A stretch of DNA of 64,000 bases, taken from assembly GCA_963775295.1 (NCBI GenBank), contig CAVZIK010000006.1:620001-684000 (forward strand). Reading direction: 5' to 3'. Source of the stretch: JAMDEO01 sp963775295 (GTDB taxonomy: Bacteria > Actinomycetota > Thermoleophilia > RBG-16-64-13). Positions within the stretch are counted from its first letter, which is position 1; each line of letters opens with the position of its first letter. The translations under genes and the position numbers were made by a program. Positions 16,082-24,062 of this stretch are shown here, piece after piece. The notes below the pieces were generated by a model. It was given only the letters and a program-made list of their open reading frames with translations, was not told the DNA's origin and ran no database searches.

Positions 16082-16756
16082 GTGTCCAAGTCGGTAAACA
16101 TGGTCAAGACACCCTGCCAGCAACGCAGCCGCGATTCCTTGGAGCGCATCCTCAAAGCAGCCGAGACTCTCATCAGCAGCAAGGGGCATGAAGCGCTCAC
16201 CATTGCGGAAGTGGTGCGTCGATCGCATACCTCGGTGGGCACGGTGTACGCCCGGTTCCCGGACAAGGTCGCGCTGCTTCACGAGGTTCACGAACGGGTC
16301 ATCCGGCGAGATTTGGAGGAGTTCAGAGAGCAGGTCGCCCGCGTGGATTGGGACGCTCTCACCCTTCAGGAGGCGGTCGTGCAACTGGCAGCAATCAAAC
16401 GTGCGCAGGCCGAAGGCATGGGGAGGCTATACGAGGCCTTCGTCGTACATGGGGCGACCGACTCTGTGCTTAGAGCCGAGGGATATCGCGTCAAGGGTCT
16501 CAATGAAGACCTCGACGTGGAGATCCTGATGCGTCACGCAGATGAGATAGGACACGATGATCCCGAGGAGGCCATCCGCATCGCTTCGCGGATATGGCAG
16601 GCGGCTCGGGAGGAGATGGTGCAGCGCTCGAAGTCAAACATCCCGGGGCCGGGCGGCGTGCCCCAGGACGTCCTCATGTCGAAACTCGACCAGGTGATCA
16701 TCGCGTATCTGAAAAACCCGAGCCGTAATTGTGCGGCAGATGGTACTCTGCCGTAG
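16082..16756 (+). CDS. TetR-family transcriptional regulator
   Basis: 224 residues. The N-terminal DNA-binding domain is typical: 'RILKAAETLISSKG' helix, then 'LTIAEVVRRSHTSVGTVYAR' with the helix-turn-helix and the signature 'FPDKVALLHEV'. The C-terminal ligand domain is helical and divergent; its effector cannot be named. The korABC genes follow two bases after its stop, so it is probably the first gene of that operon and controls it through the palindrome at 16009-16026. The divergent citrate synthase operon may share this control. Confidence 0.88.
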   Translation: MSKSVNMVKTPCQQRSRDSLERILKAAETLISSKGHEALTIAEVVRRSHTSVGTVYARFPDKVALLHEVHERVIRRDLEEFREQVARVDWDALTLQEAVVQLAAIKRAQAEGMGRLYEAFVVHGATDSVLRAEGYRVKGLNEDLDVEILMRHADEIGHDDPEEAIRIASRIWQAAREEMVQRSKSNIPGPGGVPQDVLMSKLDQVIIAYLKNPSRNCAADGTLP

Positions 16757-16758
16757 TT

Positions 16759-17937
16759 ATGGAACTCTGGCACAGTCACATGTTCAGGGAGCAGGTGGAT
16801 CAAACCAGCCTGCTCATGCAGGGCAACCGCGCGTGCGCTCTGGGCGCTCTCGACGCCGGTGTTCGCTTCTTCGCGGGCTATCCCATCACCCCGAGTTCAG
16901 AGATCATGGAATCCATGGCGTCCGAGCTGCCCCGGGTGGGTGGAGTGTTCGTACAGATGGAAGACGAGATCGGCTCTGTCTGTGCGTGCATCGGGGCCTC
17001 CCTTACCGGCGAGCTTGCCATGACCTGCACCTCGGGCCCGGGATTTTCTCTCATGCAGGAAGGCATAGGGTACTCAATCGTCGCGGGCGCACCGTTGGTG
17101 ATCGTTAACGTCATGCGGGTCGGGCCTTCCACCGGGCGGCCCACCGTGCCTTCGCAAGGCGACGTCATGCAGGCTCGGTGGGGTACGCATGGCGATCACC
17201 CGGCCATAGTGCTGGCGGCCTCGAATGTGGCCGACATGTACCGTCTCACCGTGGCTGCCGTGCGGTTTGCTCAGCGCTTTAGAACCGTGGTCACTCTGCT
17301 CGCCGACGAGGTCGTGGGACATATGCGCGAGAACTTCTCGCCCGAGTTGGTCTGGCGCTATCGTCTCACCAGCGGTGACTTCGATTTCACTCCCGGTTAC
17401 GTCCATCCCAACTGGGTGGCGGAGGCCGACCCCCCGCATGTACTGGGGGCGCAAAGCCATCCGCATATCACCGGGCTCATCCACGACGAGTCCGGCTTTC
17501 CCACGAACGACCCGGAAAAGAGCGAGAAATTTCTCCGGCAACTCTACGACAAGGTAGGTAATCACCGCGATGAACTCTGCCTCTATGACCTGAAGAACGA
17601 GGGCAAGGGCCGCGTCTGCATCGTGGCCTATGGGTCCTGCGCCCGTAGTGCCCGCGCGGCCTTGAACTTGGCGGACCAAGAGGGACTGGCGGTGGAGGTG
17701 CTCCACCTGTACACCCTATTCCCTCTCCCTGTGGAGATCATCCAGACCGTGGCGCGACGCGTTGAGTTCATTCTCGTCCCGGAGCTGAATCTGGGTCAGT
17801 ATGCCCGCGAGGTTCGTAGACTCGCGGAAAAATGGACGACTGTCATCAGCATGAACAAGATAGACGGCACACTCATCACGCCCGAGGAGATCTTGAGTCA
17901 AATAACGCAATTGGTGGGTAAATATGAGCGCGTCTAA
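16759..17937 (+). CDS. korA: 2-oxoacid:ferredoxin oxidoreductase, alpha subunit (KorA-like)
   Basis: 392 residues. 'MQGNRACALGALDAGVRFF' and 'GYPITPSSEIMESMA' mark the pyrimidine-binding domain of the KorA/PorA family, and the family's C-terminal domain follows ('VYGSCARSAR'-like segment 'VCIVAYGSCARSARAAL'). With KorB and KorC it oxidatively decarboxylates a 2-oxoacid, most likely 2-oxoglutarate, with CoA and ferredoxin. The ATG at 16759 lacks a clear ribosome site; ATGs at 16780 and 16816 are alternatives. It overlaps korB by 14 bases. Confidence 0.88.
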   Translation: MELWHSHMFREQVDQTSLLMQGNRACALGALDAGVRFFAGYPITPSSEIMESMASELPRVGGVFVQMEDEIGSVCACIGASLTGELAMTCTSGPGFSLMQEGIGYSIVAGAPLVIVNVMRVGPSTGRPTVPSQGDVMQARWGTHGDHPAIVLAASNVADMYRLTVAAVRFAQRFRTVVTLLADEVVGHMRENFSPELVWRYRLTSGDFDFTPGYVHPNWVAEADPPHVLGAQSHPHITGLIHDESGFPTNDPEKSEKFLRQLYDKVGNHRDELCLYDLKNEGKGRVCIVAYGSCARSARAALNLADQEGLAVEVLHLYTLFPLPVEIIQTVARRVEFILVPELNLGQYAREVRRLAEKWTTVISMNKIDGTLITPEEILSQITQLVGKYERV

Positions 17938-18793
17938 CCCTGTGGACGTCGAGCAGTTCCTCCACACTAGGAGGCTGCCCCACATCTGGTGCCCCGGCTG
18001 CGGCGTAGGCATGGTCACCGGCGCATTCCTCAGGGTGATGAGCGACCTAGGGATGACCCGAGAGAAGACCGTGGTCGTCGGCGGCATCGGCTGTTCCAGC
18101 CGCGCGGTGGGATATCTCGACCTCAACACGGTGCATACGCTCCACGGTAGGGCGCTGGCTTTCGCCACTGGTATCAAGATGGCCCGCCCGGATTTCAACG
18201 TGATTGTCTTTACGGGCGACGGTGACGGCGCAGCCATAGGAGGCAACCACCTCATCCACGCATGTAGGCGCAACATCGACATCACCTGCATCCTGTTCAA
18301 CAACCAGGTGTACGGCATGACCGGCGGGCAGGTGTCACCCACCATGGGTATAGGCGACAAGGCCACCACCGCTCCTTACGGTACGGTGGAGCCGCCGTTC
18401 GATCTCTGCCGCTTGGCCGAATCCGCAGGTGCGAGCTTCGTGGCCCGGGGCACGGCCGCACGCATCAGGCAGATGGAGAAGCTCATCAAAGACGGCATTG
18501 AACACTCGGGTTTCTCATTCATCGAGGCCATGGTGCCCTGTCCTACGGAATATGGCCGGCGCAATCCCCCAGGAAGCGTCCTGGACATGCTGGATGAGCA
18601 AAGAGCCCAGTCCATCTCCAAGGCGAAAGCGGAGCAGTTGCTTCCGGACGAGTTGGTAGGCAAGATCATTACCGGCGTGCTTCATCGGAATGGCAAAGCG
18701 CCGGAATTCCAGAGGGCATACGCTGACATGGCCGCTCTCATCCAGGCGGAGGAGGCAGTGCGGCTGCGTGCCCTGAGGGAAGGGGTAAGGTGA
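17924..18793 (+). CDS. korB: 2-oxoacid:ferredoxin oxidoreductase, beta subunit (KorB-like)
   Basis: 289 residues. It carries the CPGCG cysteine pair near residue 24, typical of cluster-binding KorB subunits, and 'GIGCSSRAVGYLDLNTVHTL'. The TPP/Mg motif is GDGDGAAIGGNHLIHA, followed by 'NNQVYGMTGGQVSPT'. This subunit holds TPP and one [4Fe-4S] cluster. The short C-terminus and the lack of a fused ferredoxin are typical of the 2-oxoglutarate enzyme. In denitrifying aromatic degraders such as Thauera, KGOR supplies reduced ferredoxin to benzoyl-CoA reductase; here BcrA/D-like genes lie just downstream. Confidence 0.9.
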   Translation: MSASNPVDVEQFLHTRRLPHIWCPGCGVGMVTGAFLRVMSDLGMTREKTVVVGGIGCSSRAVGYLDLNTVHTLHGRALAFATGIKMARPDFNVIVFTGDGDGAAIGGNHLIHACRRNIDITCILFNNQVYGMTGGQVSPTMGIGDKATTAPYGTVEPPFDLCRLAESAGASFVARGTAARIRQMEKLIKDGIEHSGFSFIEAMVPCPTEYGRRNPPGSVLDMLDEQRAQSISKAKAEQLLPDELVGKIITGVLHRNGKAPEFQRAYADMAALIQAEEAVRLRALREGVR

Positions 18794-19395
18794 CAGCGGC
18801 TCAACCCACCCCTCCCACACGCTCGGGCCTTCTGGCCGAGCGTGACTTTATCGAGATCCGTTTCGGGGGGACCGGGGGTCAAGGTGTCATTCTGATGGGC
18901 GTCATCCTAGCCATGGCGGCAACCCGTGATCACCGCCAAGTGGTCCAGACCCAGTCGTACGGCCCCGAGGCCCGCGGCGGCTATAGCCGAAGCGACGTCA
19001 TCATCTCCGACCACCCCATCGACTATCCGCAGTTGGCGGGCGTGGACCTTCTTGTCGCCCTGAGTCAAGAATCGGCCAAAGGGTATGCGAAACTTCTGCG
19101 CCCTGACGGGCTGCTCATCTACGATGCGGAGAAGGTGCAGAACCTGCCTCCTGTCACCGGTCGGAGCTACGGAATCCCCTTCAGCAGGCTGGCGACGGAA
19201 CAGATTGGCAAGGCTCAGACAATGAACGTCCTAACGCTCGGCGCCGTTGTCGGAATCACCGGAGTGGTGTCCACCGATGCCGTTCGCAAGGCGATGATGG
19301 AGATGGTGCCCAAGGGCACCGAGGAGCTCAACGGGAAGGCTTTGGCCCTGGGGCTCTCGCTCGACCCGGGCGATTGGCTGGGCATGGTCACGTGA
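18790..19395 (+). CDS. korC: 2-oxoacid:ferredoxin oxidoreductase, gamma subunit (KorC-like)
   Basis: 201 residues from a GTG that overlaps the korB stop (GTGA). The gamma-domain signature is clear: 'IRFGGTGGQGVILMGVILA', then 'QTQSYGPEARGGYSRSDVII', and 'QTMNVLTLGAVVGITG'. It completes the CoA-binding part of the enzyme. No delta (ferredoxin, KorD) subunit gene is present, so an external ferredoxin must accept the electrons. Its stop overlaps the start of the next gene, tying the ATPase below to the same translation unit. Confidence 0.9.
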   Translation: MTAAQPTPPTRSGLLAERDFIEIRFGGTGGQGVILMGVILAMAATRDHRQVVQTQSYGPEARGGYSRSDVIISDHPIDYPQLAGVDLLVALSQESAKGYAKLLRPDGLLIYDAEKVQNLPPVTGRSYGIPFSRLATEQIGKAQTMNVLTLGAVVGITGVVSTDAVRKAMMEMVPKGTEELNGKALALGLSLDPGDWLGMVT

Positions 19396-20243
19396 TAGTT
19401 GCCGGCCTTGATGTGGGGGCGAAGAACGTTCACGCCGTACTCATCAGGGATGGCGAGCTGGTTGCGCGGGCTTCCGTACTTTCCGGGTTCGATCACGAGG
19501 AGTCCGCAGAGCGGGGACTGGCCGAAGCAGCGGCAGCCGCGGGTATCGGGCGCGGCGACATCTCGCTCATCGCGGCCACCGGTGCCGGACGCAAGTCCTT
19601 ATCGTTCGCAGCGCAACAGCCAACCGAGGTTGCAGCCGACGGACGGGCCGCTTTCGACCTTCATCCCGCCGCGCGGACAGTTATCGACGTGGGAGCCGAC
19701 GAGGCACGGGCCATCCGTTTGGGAGCGAACGGCAAGGTCCTCGACTTCGCGATCAACGAGAAGTGTGCCGCCGGAGCCGGAGCCTTCGTGGAGGCCATGA
19801 GCCGGGCACTCGATATGAATCTGATCGATTTCGCCAACGCGTCGCTTGGATCGACCGCGAGCATCCCCATGAACGCCCAGTGCACGGTCTTTGCTGAATC
19901 CGAGGTAGTAAGTCTCATCCACGCCAACACTTCCCCGGCAGATATCGCTCGGGCGGTTCACGATGCCATGGCCAGCCGGATATCGGCGATGGTGCGGCGC
20001 ATCGGGGTCGAGGACCCGGTGGTGCTGGGTGGTGGCGCAGCCCTCAACGTGGGGTTCGTAAAAGCGCTATCCGCGGCTCTGGGCGGGGTCGACATCCACG
20101 TGCTCGCCGACGCGGAATACCTGGGAGCCCATGGGGCCGCGCTCATCGCCTGGGAGGCAGCCCAAACGAGCCAGAATGCCCCTAAAAAGCGAAACTACGG
20201 CTGCCTGGATACGCTGGCCGGCACGACGGAGCGTCCTCGGTAG
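19392..20243 (+). CDS. BcrD/HgdC-type activator ATPase (BadF/BadG/BcrA/BcrD family)
   Basis: 283 residues from a GTG that overlaps the korC stop. It is an ASKHA-fold ATPase: 'VAGLDVGAKNVHAVLIRDGE' at the N-terminus, 'TVIDVGADEARAIRL' for the second phosphate loop, and 'VVLGGGAALNVGFVKAL' near the C-terminus. The two cysteines that bridge a [4Fe-4S] cluster between paired subunits are kept (NEKCAAGAGAF and AQCTVFAESE). Such proteins use ATP to inject low-potential electrons into 2-hydroxyacyl-CoA dehydratases or class I benzoyl-CoA reductases. Its second phosphate loop and cluster region diverge from the gene at 21328, so a heterodimer of the BcrA-BcrD kind is plausible. Confidence 0.85.
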   Translation: MIVAGLDVGAKNVHAVLIRDGELVARASVLSGFDHEESAERGLAEAAAAAGIGRGDISLIAATGAGRKSLSFAAQQPTEVAADGRAAFDLHPAARTVIDVGADEARAIRLGANGKVLDFAINEKCAAGAGAFVEAMSRALDMNLIDFANASLGSTASIPMNAQCTVFAESEVVSLIHANTSPADIARAVHDAMASRISAMVRRIGVEDPVVLGGGAALNVGFVKALSAALGGVDIHVLADAEYLGAHGAALIAWEAAQTSQNAPKKRNYGCLDTLAGTTERPR

Positions 20244-20346
20244 CGCAGCGCTGCTATTTGCCCTCCCTGCGTTCTTCCCTCGTCCGCGGCGACCGTGTCC
20301 CAGGCATCGCAGAGTCATTGTTCAACAGCCACCTAGGGGGGTGCGC

Positions 20347-20610
20347 ATGTATCTCACCAGTATCGTTCATCTGGAAGAGGATCACTACGTGGCCCTGTGC
20401 CCGGAGTTGGACGTCGTAAGCCAAGGCGACTCTCCTGATGAAGCCGCCGCGAATTTGCAGGAAGCCTGCGAACTATTCCTCGAGTACGCTTGCGAGGAAG
20501 AGGTCAGCGGCAGGTTGAGGTCTCCCGTGCACATTAGCTATTTCGAGGCAGGCGCGGACGCGGCTGGCTCGCGGCCGAGCCGCGGAGACGATGGTGGTGG
20601 AGAGGCTTAG
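20347..20610 (+). CDS. hicB: HicB-family antitoxin
   Basis: 87 residues. 'YLTSIVHLEEDHYVALCPEL' followed by 'SQGDSPDEAAANLQEACEL' is the HicB partial-RNase-H-like fold. The C-terminus is short and shows no clear DNA-binding domain. The ATG at 20347 has AGGGGGGTG upstream; a GTG two codons earlier is possible. It overlaps the toxin gene by 20 bases. The antitoxin gene is first here, the reverse of the order in the E. coli hicAB operon. It should bind and block HicA. Confidence 0.85.
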   Translation: MYLTSIVHLEEDHYVALCPELDVVSQGDSPDEAAANLQEACELFLEYACEEEVSGRLRSPVHISYFEAGADAAGSRPSRGDDGGGEA

Positions 20611-20824
20611 GGTCCTTTCGGGTCGCGATGTCACCCACATTCTCGAGCGGAATGGGTTCGTCGAGGTGCGGCGCCACGGCAGCCACATTGTCATGCAGCG
20701 GATGGTGGACGCAGGAACGATCACGCTTCCCGTGCCCGATCATCATGAACTCAAGCGGGGCACCCTTGGCGCGATTGTCAGGCAGTCGCACGTTCCTCGG
20801 GAAGAGTTCGAGGAGGAAGAGTAG
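20591..20824 (+). CDS. hicA: HicA-family toxin (mRNA interferase)
   Basis: 77 residues. The double-stranded-RNA-binding-like fold is recognisable: 'VLSGRDVTHILERNGFVEVR', the catalytic histidine in 'RHGSHIVMQR', and 'TLPVPDHHELKRGTLGAIVR'. The toxin cleaves mRNA when freed of HicB. The pair sits between the two activator ATPase genes, possibly a later insertion into that operon or a stabilising module. Confidence 0.88.
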   Translation: MVVERLRVLSGRDVTHILERNGFVEVRRHGSHIVMQRMVDAGTITLPVPDHHELKRGTLGAIVRQSHVPREEFEEEE

Positions 20825-20986
20825 TGAACGGACGGACACACGGACGGAGATCGGTCGGCAGCGGGGCGCAAACAGCTCCGAATCCCGCCAGATGGCCAGG
20901 TTGGAGTCCGGCGCCTTGTCCGGTACGCGACCCGCAGCGCACGGTTATCATGCCAGGCAACCGATGATGATCGAAGGAGGAATGCC

Positions 20987-21223
20987 ATGCCTCGCTTGAC
21001 TAAGAGCCCGTGGTTTGGACCACGGCGCTTTCCAGGATGGGGATGGGCCCCCGTGTCGTGGCAGGGTTGGCTGGTTACTGGCGTCTTCATCGCGGCGCTT
21101 GCCGCGTGCGCGATATTCGTCCACGGGGTGGTGCTCAAGACGATTGGCGAATTGGTGTTGATCGCCCTGCTGTTGGCGGTCAGCCTTCTGACTGGGACTA
21201 AGCCTGGGTCTCGGGGCTGGTAG
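20987..21223 (+). CDS. Small membrane protein (78 aa)
   Basis: The ATG has GAAGGAGGA directly upstream, a strong ribosome site. Two hydrophobic helices (about residues 27-45 and 50-67) follow a Trp/Pro/Arg-rich N-terminus (SPWFGPRRFPGWGWAPVSW). I recognise no family. It lies between the hicBA pair and the second ATPase gene. The 162 bases before it (20825-20986) hold no other feature I can support. Confidence 0.6.
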   Translation: MPRLTKSPWFGPRRFPGWGWAPVSWQGWLVTGVFIAALAACAIFVHGVVLKTIGELVLIALLLAVSLLTGTKPGSRGW

Positions 21224-21327
21224 GGGCCTGGCAGATCTCCGGTGCCCGTCCTCTTCCCCCGCCTTCTCCCCGCCGGTATCATCCCGATAAGGCGGGGCGG
21301 CAAAGAGCAGCATCTAGAACGGCAGGG

Positions 21328-22239
21328 GTGATGGAAGAGAAGCAAGACTTTTGGAGATGGAGCGAAAGAAGCTGGCTGGCTCCTGACCTGGATTGGCGGA
21401 GCGCCTCCGCCGTGACTGTCGGGATCGATGTCGGATCGGTCAGTTCTCAGGCCGTCGTGCTCGTCGACGGAAAGCTACTCTCCTTTCACTCCACCCGAAC
21501 CGGTTCCAGCAGTCCGGACAGCGCTCTGCGCGCGTTCAAAGGGGCGAGTGAGCCCTTGGGACTCACCCTCGATGACGTAAGTTACGCCGTGGGAACCGGC
21601 TACGGTCGGGTTAACGTGCCTTTTGCCGACCGTACCATCACTGAGATTGCCTGTCACGCCAGGGGGGCGAATTTCATGGGCGGTGCGTCGGTGCGCACCA
21701 TCCTCGACATGGGCGGTCAGGATTGCAAGGTCATCCGCTGCGACGAGCGGGGCAAGGTGCTCAACTTCATCATGAACGACAAGTGTGCGGCCGGGACGGG
21801 TCGGGGCATGGAAGTGATCGCCGACGTCCTGTCTGTGCCCATCGAGGACATAGGCCGGCGCTCCTTCGAGATCGACGAGGAGCCGCCGCCGGTAAGCAAT
21901 GTATGCACGGTGTTCGCCAAGTCCGAGGCAACCTCACTGCTGCGGGCCGGCTGGACCGTCAATCGCGTGCTCGCCGCCTACTGCTTGGCCATGGCTCAGC
22001 GTGTGGCCGGTCTCATTGAACGGATGGGCGCGGAGCCTGACTTCTTCATCACCGGCGGTATCGGCAAGAACATCGGCGTGACTCGCCGCATCGAGCGCCT
22101 CATACGGCTAGAGTCCATCAAGCTGCCGGAGAACTCGGTGCTCGATCCGCAGATCGCGGGAGCTTTGGGGGCGTCACTATTTGCGCATTCATTACATCGG
22201 AAGGCCGTCAAGGAGAAAGCAGCCGCGGCGGAAGGGTAA
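21328..22239 (+). CDS. BcrA/HgdC-type activator ATPase (BadF/BadG/BcrA/BcrD family)
   Basis: 303 residues. N-terminal 'VGIDVGSVSSQAVVLVDGK', then 'VGTGYGRVNVPFADRTITEI', 'ILDMGGQDCKVIRCDERGK', the cluster cysteines in NDKCAAGTGRGME and VSNVCTVFAKSE, and 'FFITGGIGKNIGVTRRIERL'. These match BcrA/BzdQ-like ATPase subunits of class I benzoyl-CoA reductase and the HgdC activators closely. It would pair with the gene at 19392. No BcrB/BcrC or HgdA/HgdB catalytic gene lies in the window, so the enzyme it drives is unknown. An N-terminal Trp-rich extension of about 25 residues precedes the fold. Confidence 0.88.
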   Translation: MMEEKQDFWRWSERSWLAPDLDWRSASAVTVGIDVGSVSSQAVVLVDGKLLSFHSTRTGSSSPDSALRAFKGASEPLGLTLDDVSYAVGTGYGRVNVPFADRTITEIACHARGANFMGGASVRTILDMGGQDCKVIRCDERGKVLNFIMNDKCAAGTGRGMEVIADVLSVPIEDIGRRSFEIDEEPPPVSNVCTVFAKSEATSLLRAGWTVNRVLAAYCLAMAQRVAGLIERMGAEPDFFITGGIGKNIGVTRRIERLIRLESIKLPENSVLDPQIAGALGASLFAHSLHRKAVKEKAAAAEG

Positions 22240-22261
22240 GTCCAATCGAGAAACGTCCTAC

Positions 22262-22267
22262 TATAAT
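22262..22267 (+). promoter_or_regulatory. Consensus -10 box before the EthD gene
   Basis: A perfect TATAAT lies 42 bases before the ATG at 22310. The -35 region is weak. It suggests that the EthD, ferredoxin and iron-sulfur genes can be transcribed apart from the upstream ATPase. Confidence 0.4.
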
Positions 22268-22309
22268 TGTGGTCGCACTTCCGATCGCGAGAGAAAGTTG
22301 GCATGAGCA

Positions 22310-22621
22310 ATGATCAAGATGACTGTCTTCTACCCATACGAAGAATCCAAGCACTTCGACATGGACTACTACTGCACCAAGCACATAACGATGGTCAAGG
22401 ATAAGGTGGGGGACGCCCTCCTGGGCGTGACGGTGGCCCGTGGCCTCGGCGGCCCGGGACCCGGCATGCCGGCGACGTACGTCACCGTGGCCGAACTCCT
22501 TTTTGATTCCATGGAGGACTTCGAGATTCACTGCGCGCCGCATTCCCCGGCGTTCGACGCGGATGTGCCCAACTTCACCGACATCACGCCGGTCATCCAG
22601 ATCAGCGAAGTGGTGATGTAG
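22310..22621 (+). CDS. EthD-domain protein
   Basis: 103 residues. It is a small dimeric alpha/beta-barrel (EthD) protein: 'MIKMTVFYPYEESKHFDMDY' with 'CTKHITMVKDKVGDALLGV' carrying the conserved His in the first helix, then a C-terminal 'FTDITPVIQISEVV' strand. EthD proteins occur beside various oxidoreductases, and some act as small isomerases or decarboxylases. It sits eight bases before a ferredoxin-like gene. Its job here is unknown. Confidence 0.8.
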   Translation: MIKMTVFYPYEESKHFDMDYYCTKHITMVKDKVGDALLGVTVARGLGGPGPGMPATYVTVAELLFDSMEDFEIHCAPHSPAFDADVPNFTDITPVIQISEVVM

Positions 22622-22628
22622 CAGAGTC

Positions 22629-22925
22629 ATGATCGCCAATTACGGCTACGAGGACGGTTCCGGCTACTACTACATCACCATCGACGGTGATATCTGTGCC
22701 CGGTGCGACGACCATCCTTGTCTGAGGGCCTGCCCGGCGGGAGTGTATACCATCGAGAAGGACGACTATGATGACCTGGTTGCCGTGGTAGGCGAAGGCT
22801 CACGGAAACGACTGCGCGAAGCCTGCGCCGCGTGCAAGGGACAGAACGGGGGCGGCGGAACGGGCGAGCGCAGGCTGCCGTGTACCTCCGTCTGCACTGG
22901 GAACGCGCTCAGGCACAGTTGGTAG
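22629..22925 (+). CDS. Small ferredoxin-like iron-sulfur protein
   Basis: 98 residues. Eight or so cysteines occur in two groups: near residues 23-36 'CARCDDHPCLRACPAGVY', and at the C-terminus 'CAACKG' with 'LPCTSVCTGNALRHSW'. The first group ends in CPAGVY, as in [4Fe-4S] ferredoxins; the spacing is unusual, and the final group gives a second cluster site split by a Gly-rich loop. It probably passes electrons between a ferredoxin and the iron-sulfur protein encoded 20 bases downstream. Confidence 0.75.
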   Translation: MIANYGYEDGSGYYYITIDGDICARCDDHPCLRACPAGVYTIEKDDYDDLVAVVGEGSRKRLREACAACKGQNGGGGTGERRLPCTSVCTGNALRHSW

Positions 22926-22945
22926 CGGCGCGGAGCGCGGACCTG

Positions 22946-24022
22946 ATGGTCGAGATCCGTCTTAATGGGAAGGCCGTGCACGTACTGGCAGGGTCAAGCA
23001 TCCTGGAGGCCTGTGATTCGGCCGGCGTGTACGTCCCTCGCCTGTGTTCCTATCCGGGCCTGAGTTGCTGCGCAAGTGCCGGTGCAGGCGGCAGTGAGTG
23101 CGGGCTATGCGCGGTGCGCCTAGACGACCACGTCGTTTTTGCCTGCTCGACTACAGCAGTGGCCGGGATGGAAGTCACTACCTGCGACGACGAGTTGGCC
23201 AGCGAACGGCTGCGTCGGCTTGCGAAGATCCTCGAACGGCATCCGCATGTCTGCCTCACCTGTGCCCAGCGAGAAGGGTGCGCGCGCGATTCCTGCACTT
23301 TCGGATATCCGCCGGAAACCCGGTGCTGCGATGAACTTGGCCGGTGCGAGATCGGGCGGCTCCACGCCCACGTCGACCCTCGGGGTACTCTGGCGGGAGG
23401 AAGTGTGGCGGTCTCGCGGGAGGCCGTTCTGGAAGGACGGATCCGCCGGGAATCAGGGCTCTGCGTGGGCTGTGGAAGGTGCGTTGTGGTCTGCTCACAC
23501 TCGTCCGAAGCCGGCCACGCCTTAGAGATGGGACCGGCCGGCGCGGCCGGGCCCAAACAGGACACCTTGCGGGCGTCGGGCTGCACCTTCTGTGGACAGT
23601 GCGTACTGGTTTGCCCCACGGGCGCGCTCACCGCACCGGGCGAGGCCGGGGCGAGTTGGTTGGCCGAGCGACGGGGGCGGAGCGGGCTTGCGGTTCCCGT
23701 CCTGCCGCCTTCACTCCGGTCGCGGGTCGACTCTGATGCCCCGGCGTCTCTACCTGAAGCACCCGGTGTGTTTCAACTCGTGGACGAGGGCGGAGAGATA
23801 CTCTATGTCGCTGGGGTCGCTGATCTCCGACGTGGTCTGGCCCTCGCTTTGGCTGAGCCTATGGGAGCCTCTGCGGTGTATTTCACGGTGGTGGAGGACC
23901 CCATGTACACGCAGCGCGAGAGCGAGTGCTTGACAAGGTATGCTCGGGAGCACGGTCAGTTGCCGCCGGGGAACGACATGGGCGACGACCTGTTCGAGGA
24001 TGACCCGGACGACAATTTCTAG
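22946..24022 (+). CDS. NuoG/hydrogenase-like iron-sulfur protein with GIY-YIG-like C-terminus
   Basis: 358 residues, taken from the ATG at 22946 where the homology begins. Residues 1-80 are a plant-type [2Fe-2S] domain ('GSSILEACDSAGVYVPRLC', later 'SECGLCAVRL'). Next is a His-Cys [4Fe-4S] site of the NuoG type (H-x3-C-x2-C-x5-C in 'HPHVCLTCAQREGC'), then two ferredoxin clusters ('CVGCGRCVVVC', 'CTFCGQCVLVCPTGAL'). From about residue 274 the chain changes character: 'GVFQLVDEGGEILYVAGVAD' followed by LRRGL and a conserved-looking Glu in 'YTQRESECLTRY' resembles a degenerate GIY-YIG domain. It ends in an acidic tail. It is likely an electron-entry subunit for the activator ATPases; the tail's role is unknown. 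Confidence 0.8.
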   Translation: MVEIRLNGKAVHVLAGSSILEACDSAGVYVPRLCSYPGLSCCASAGAGGSECGLCAVRLDDHVVFACSTTAVAGMEVTTCDDELASERLRRLAKILERHPHVCLTCAQREGCARDSCTFGYPPETRCCDELGRCEIGRLHAHVDPRGTLAGGSVAVSREAVLEGRIRRESGLCVGCGRCVVVCSHSSEAGHALEMGPAGAAGPKQDTLRASGCTFCGQCVLVCPTGALTAPGEAGASWLAERRGRSGLAVPVLPPSLRSRVDSDAPASLPEAPGVFQLVDEGGEILYVAGVADLRRGLALALAEPMGASAVYFTVVEDPMYTQRESECLTRYAREHGQLPPGNDMGDDLFEDDPDDNF

Positions 24023-24062
24023 CCCCGAATGGAGAAAGTCACCGGGTGAAGGAGCGGCTGCT

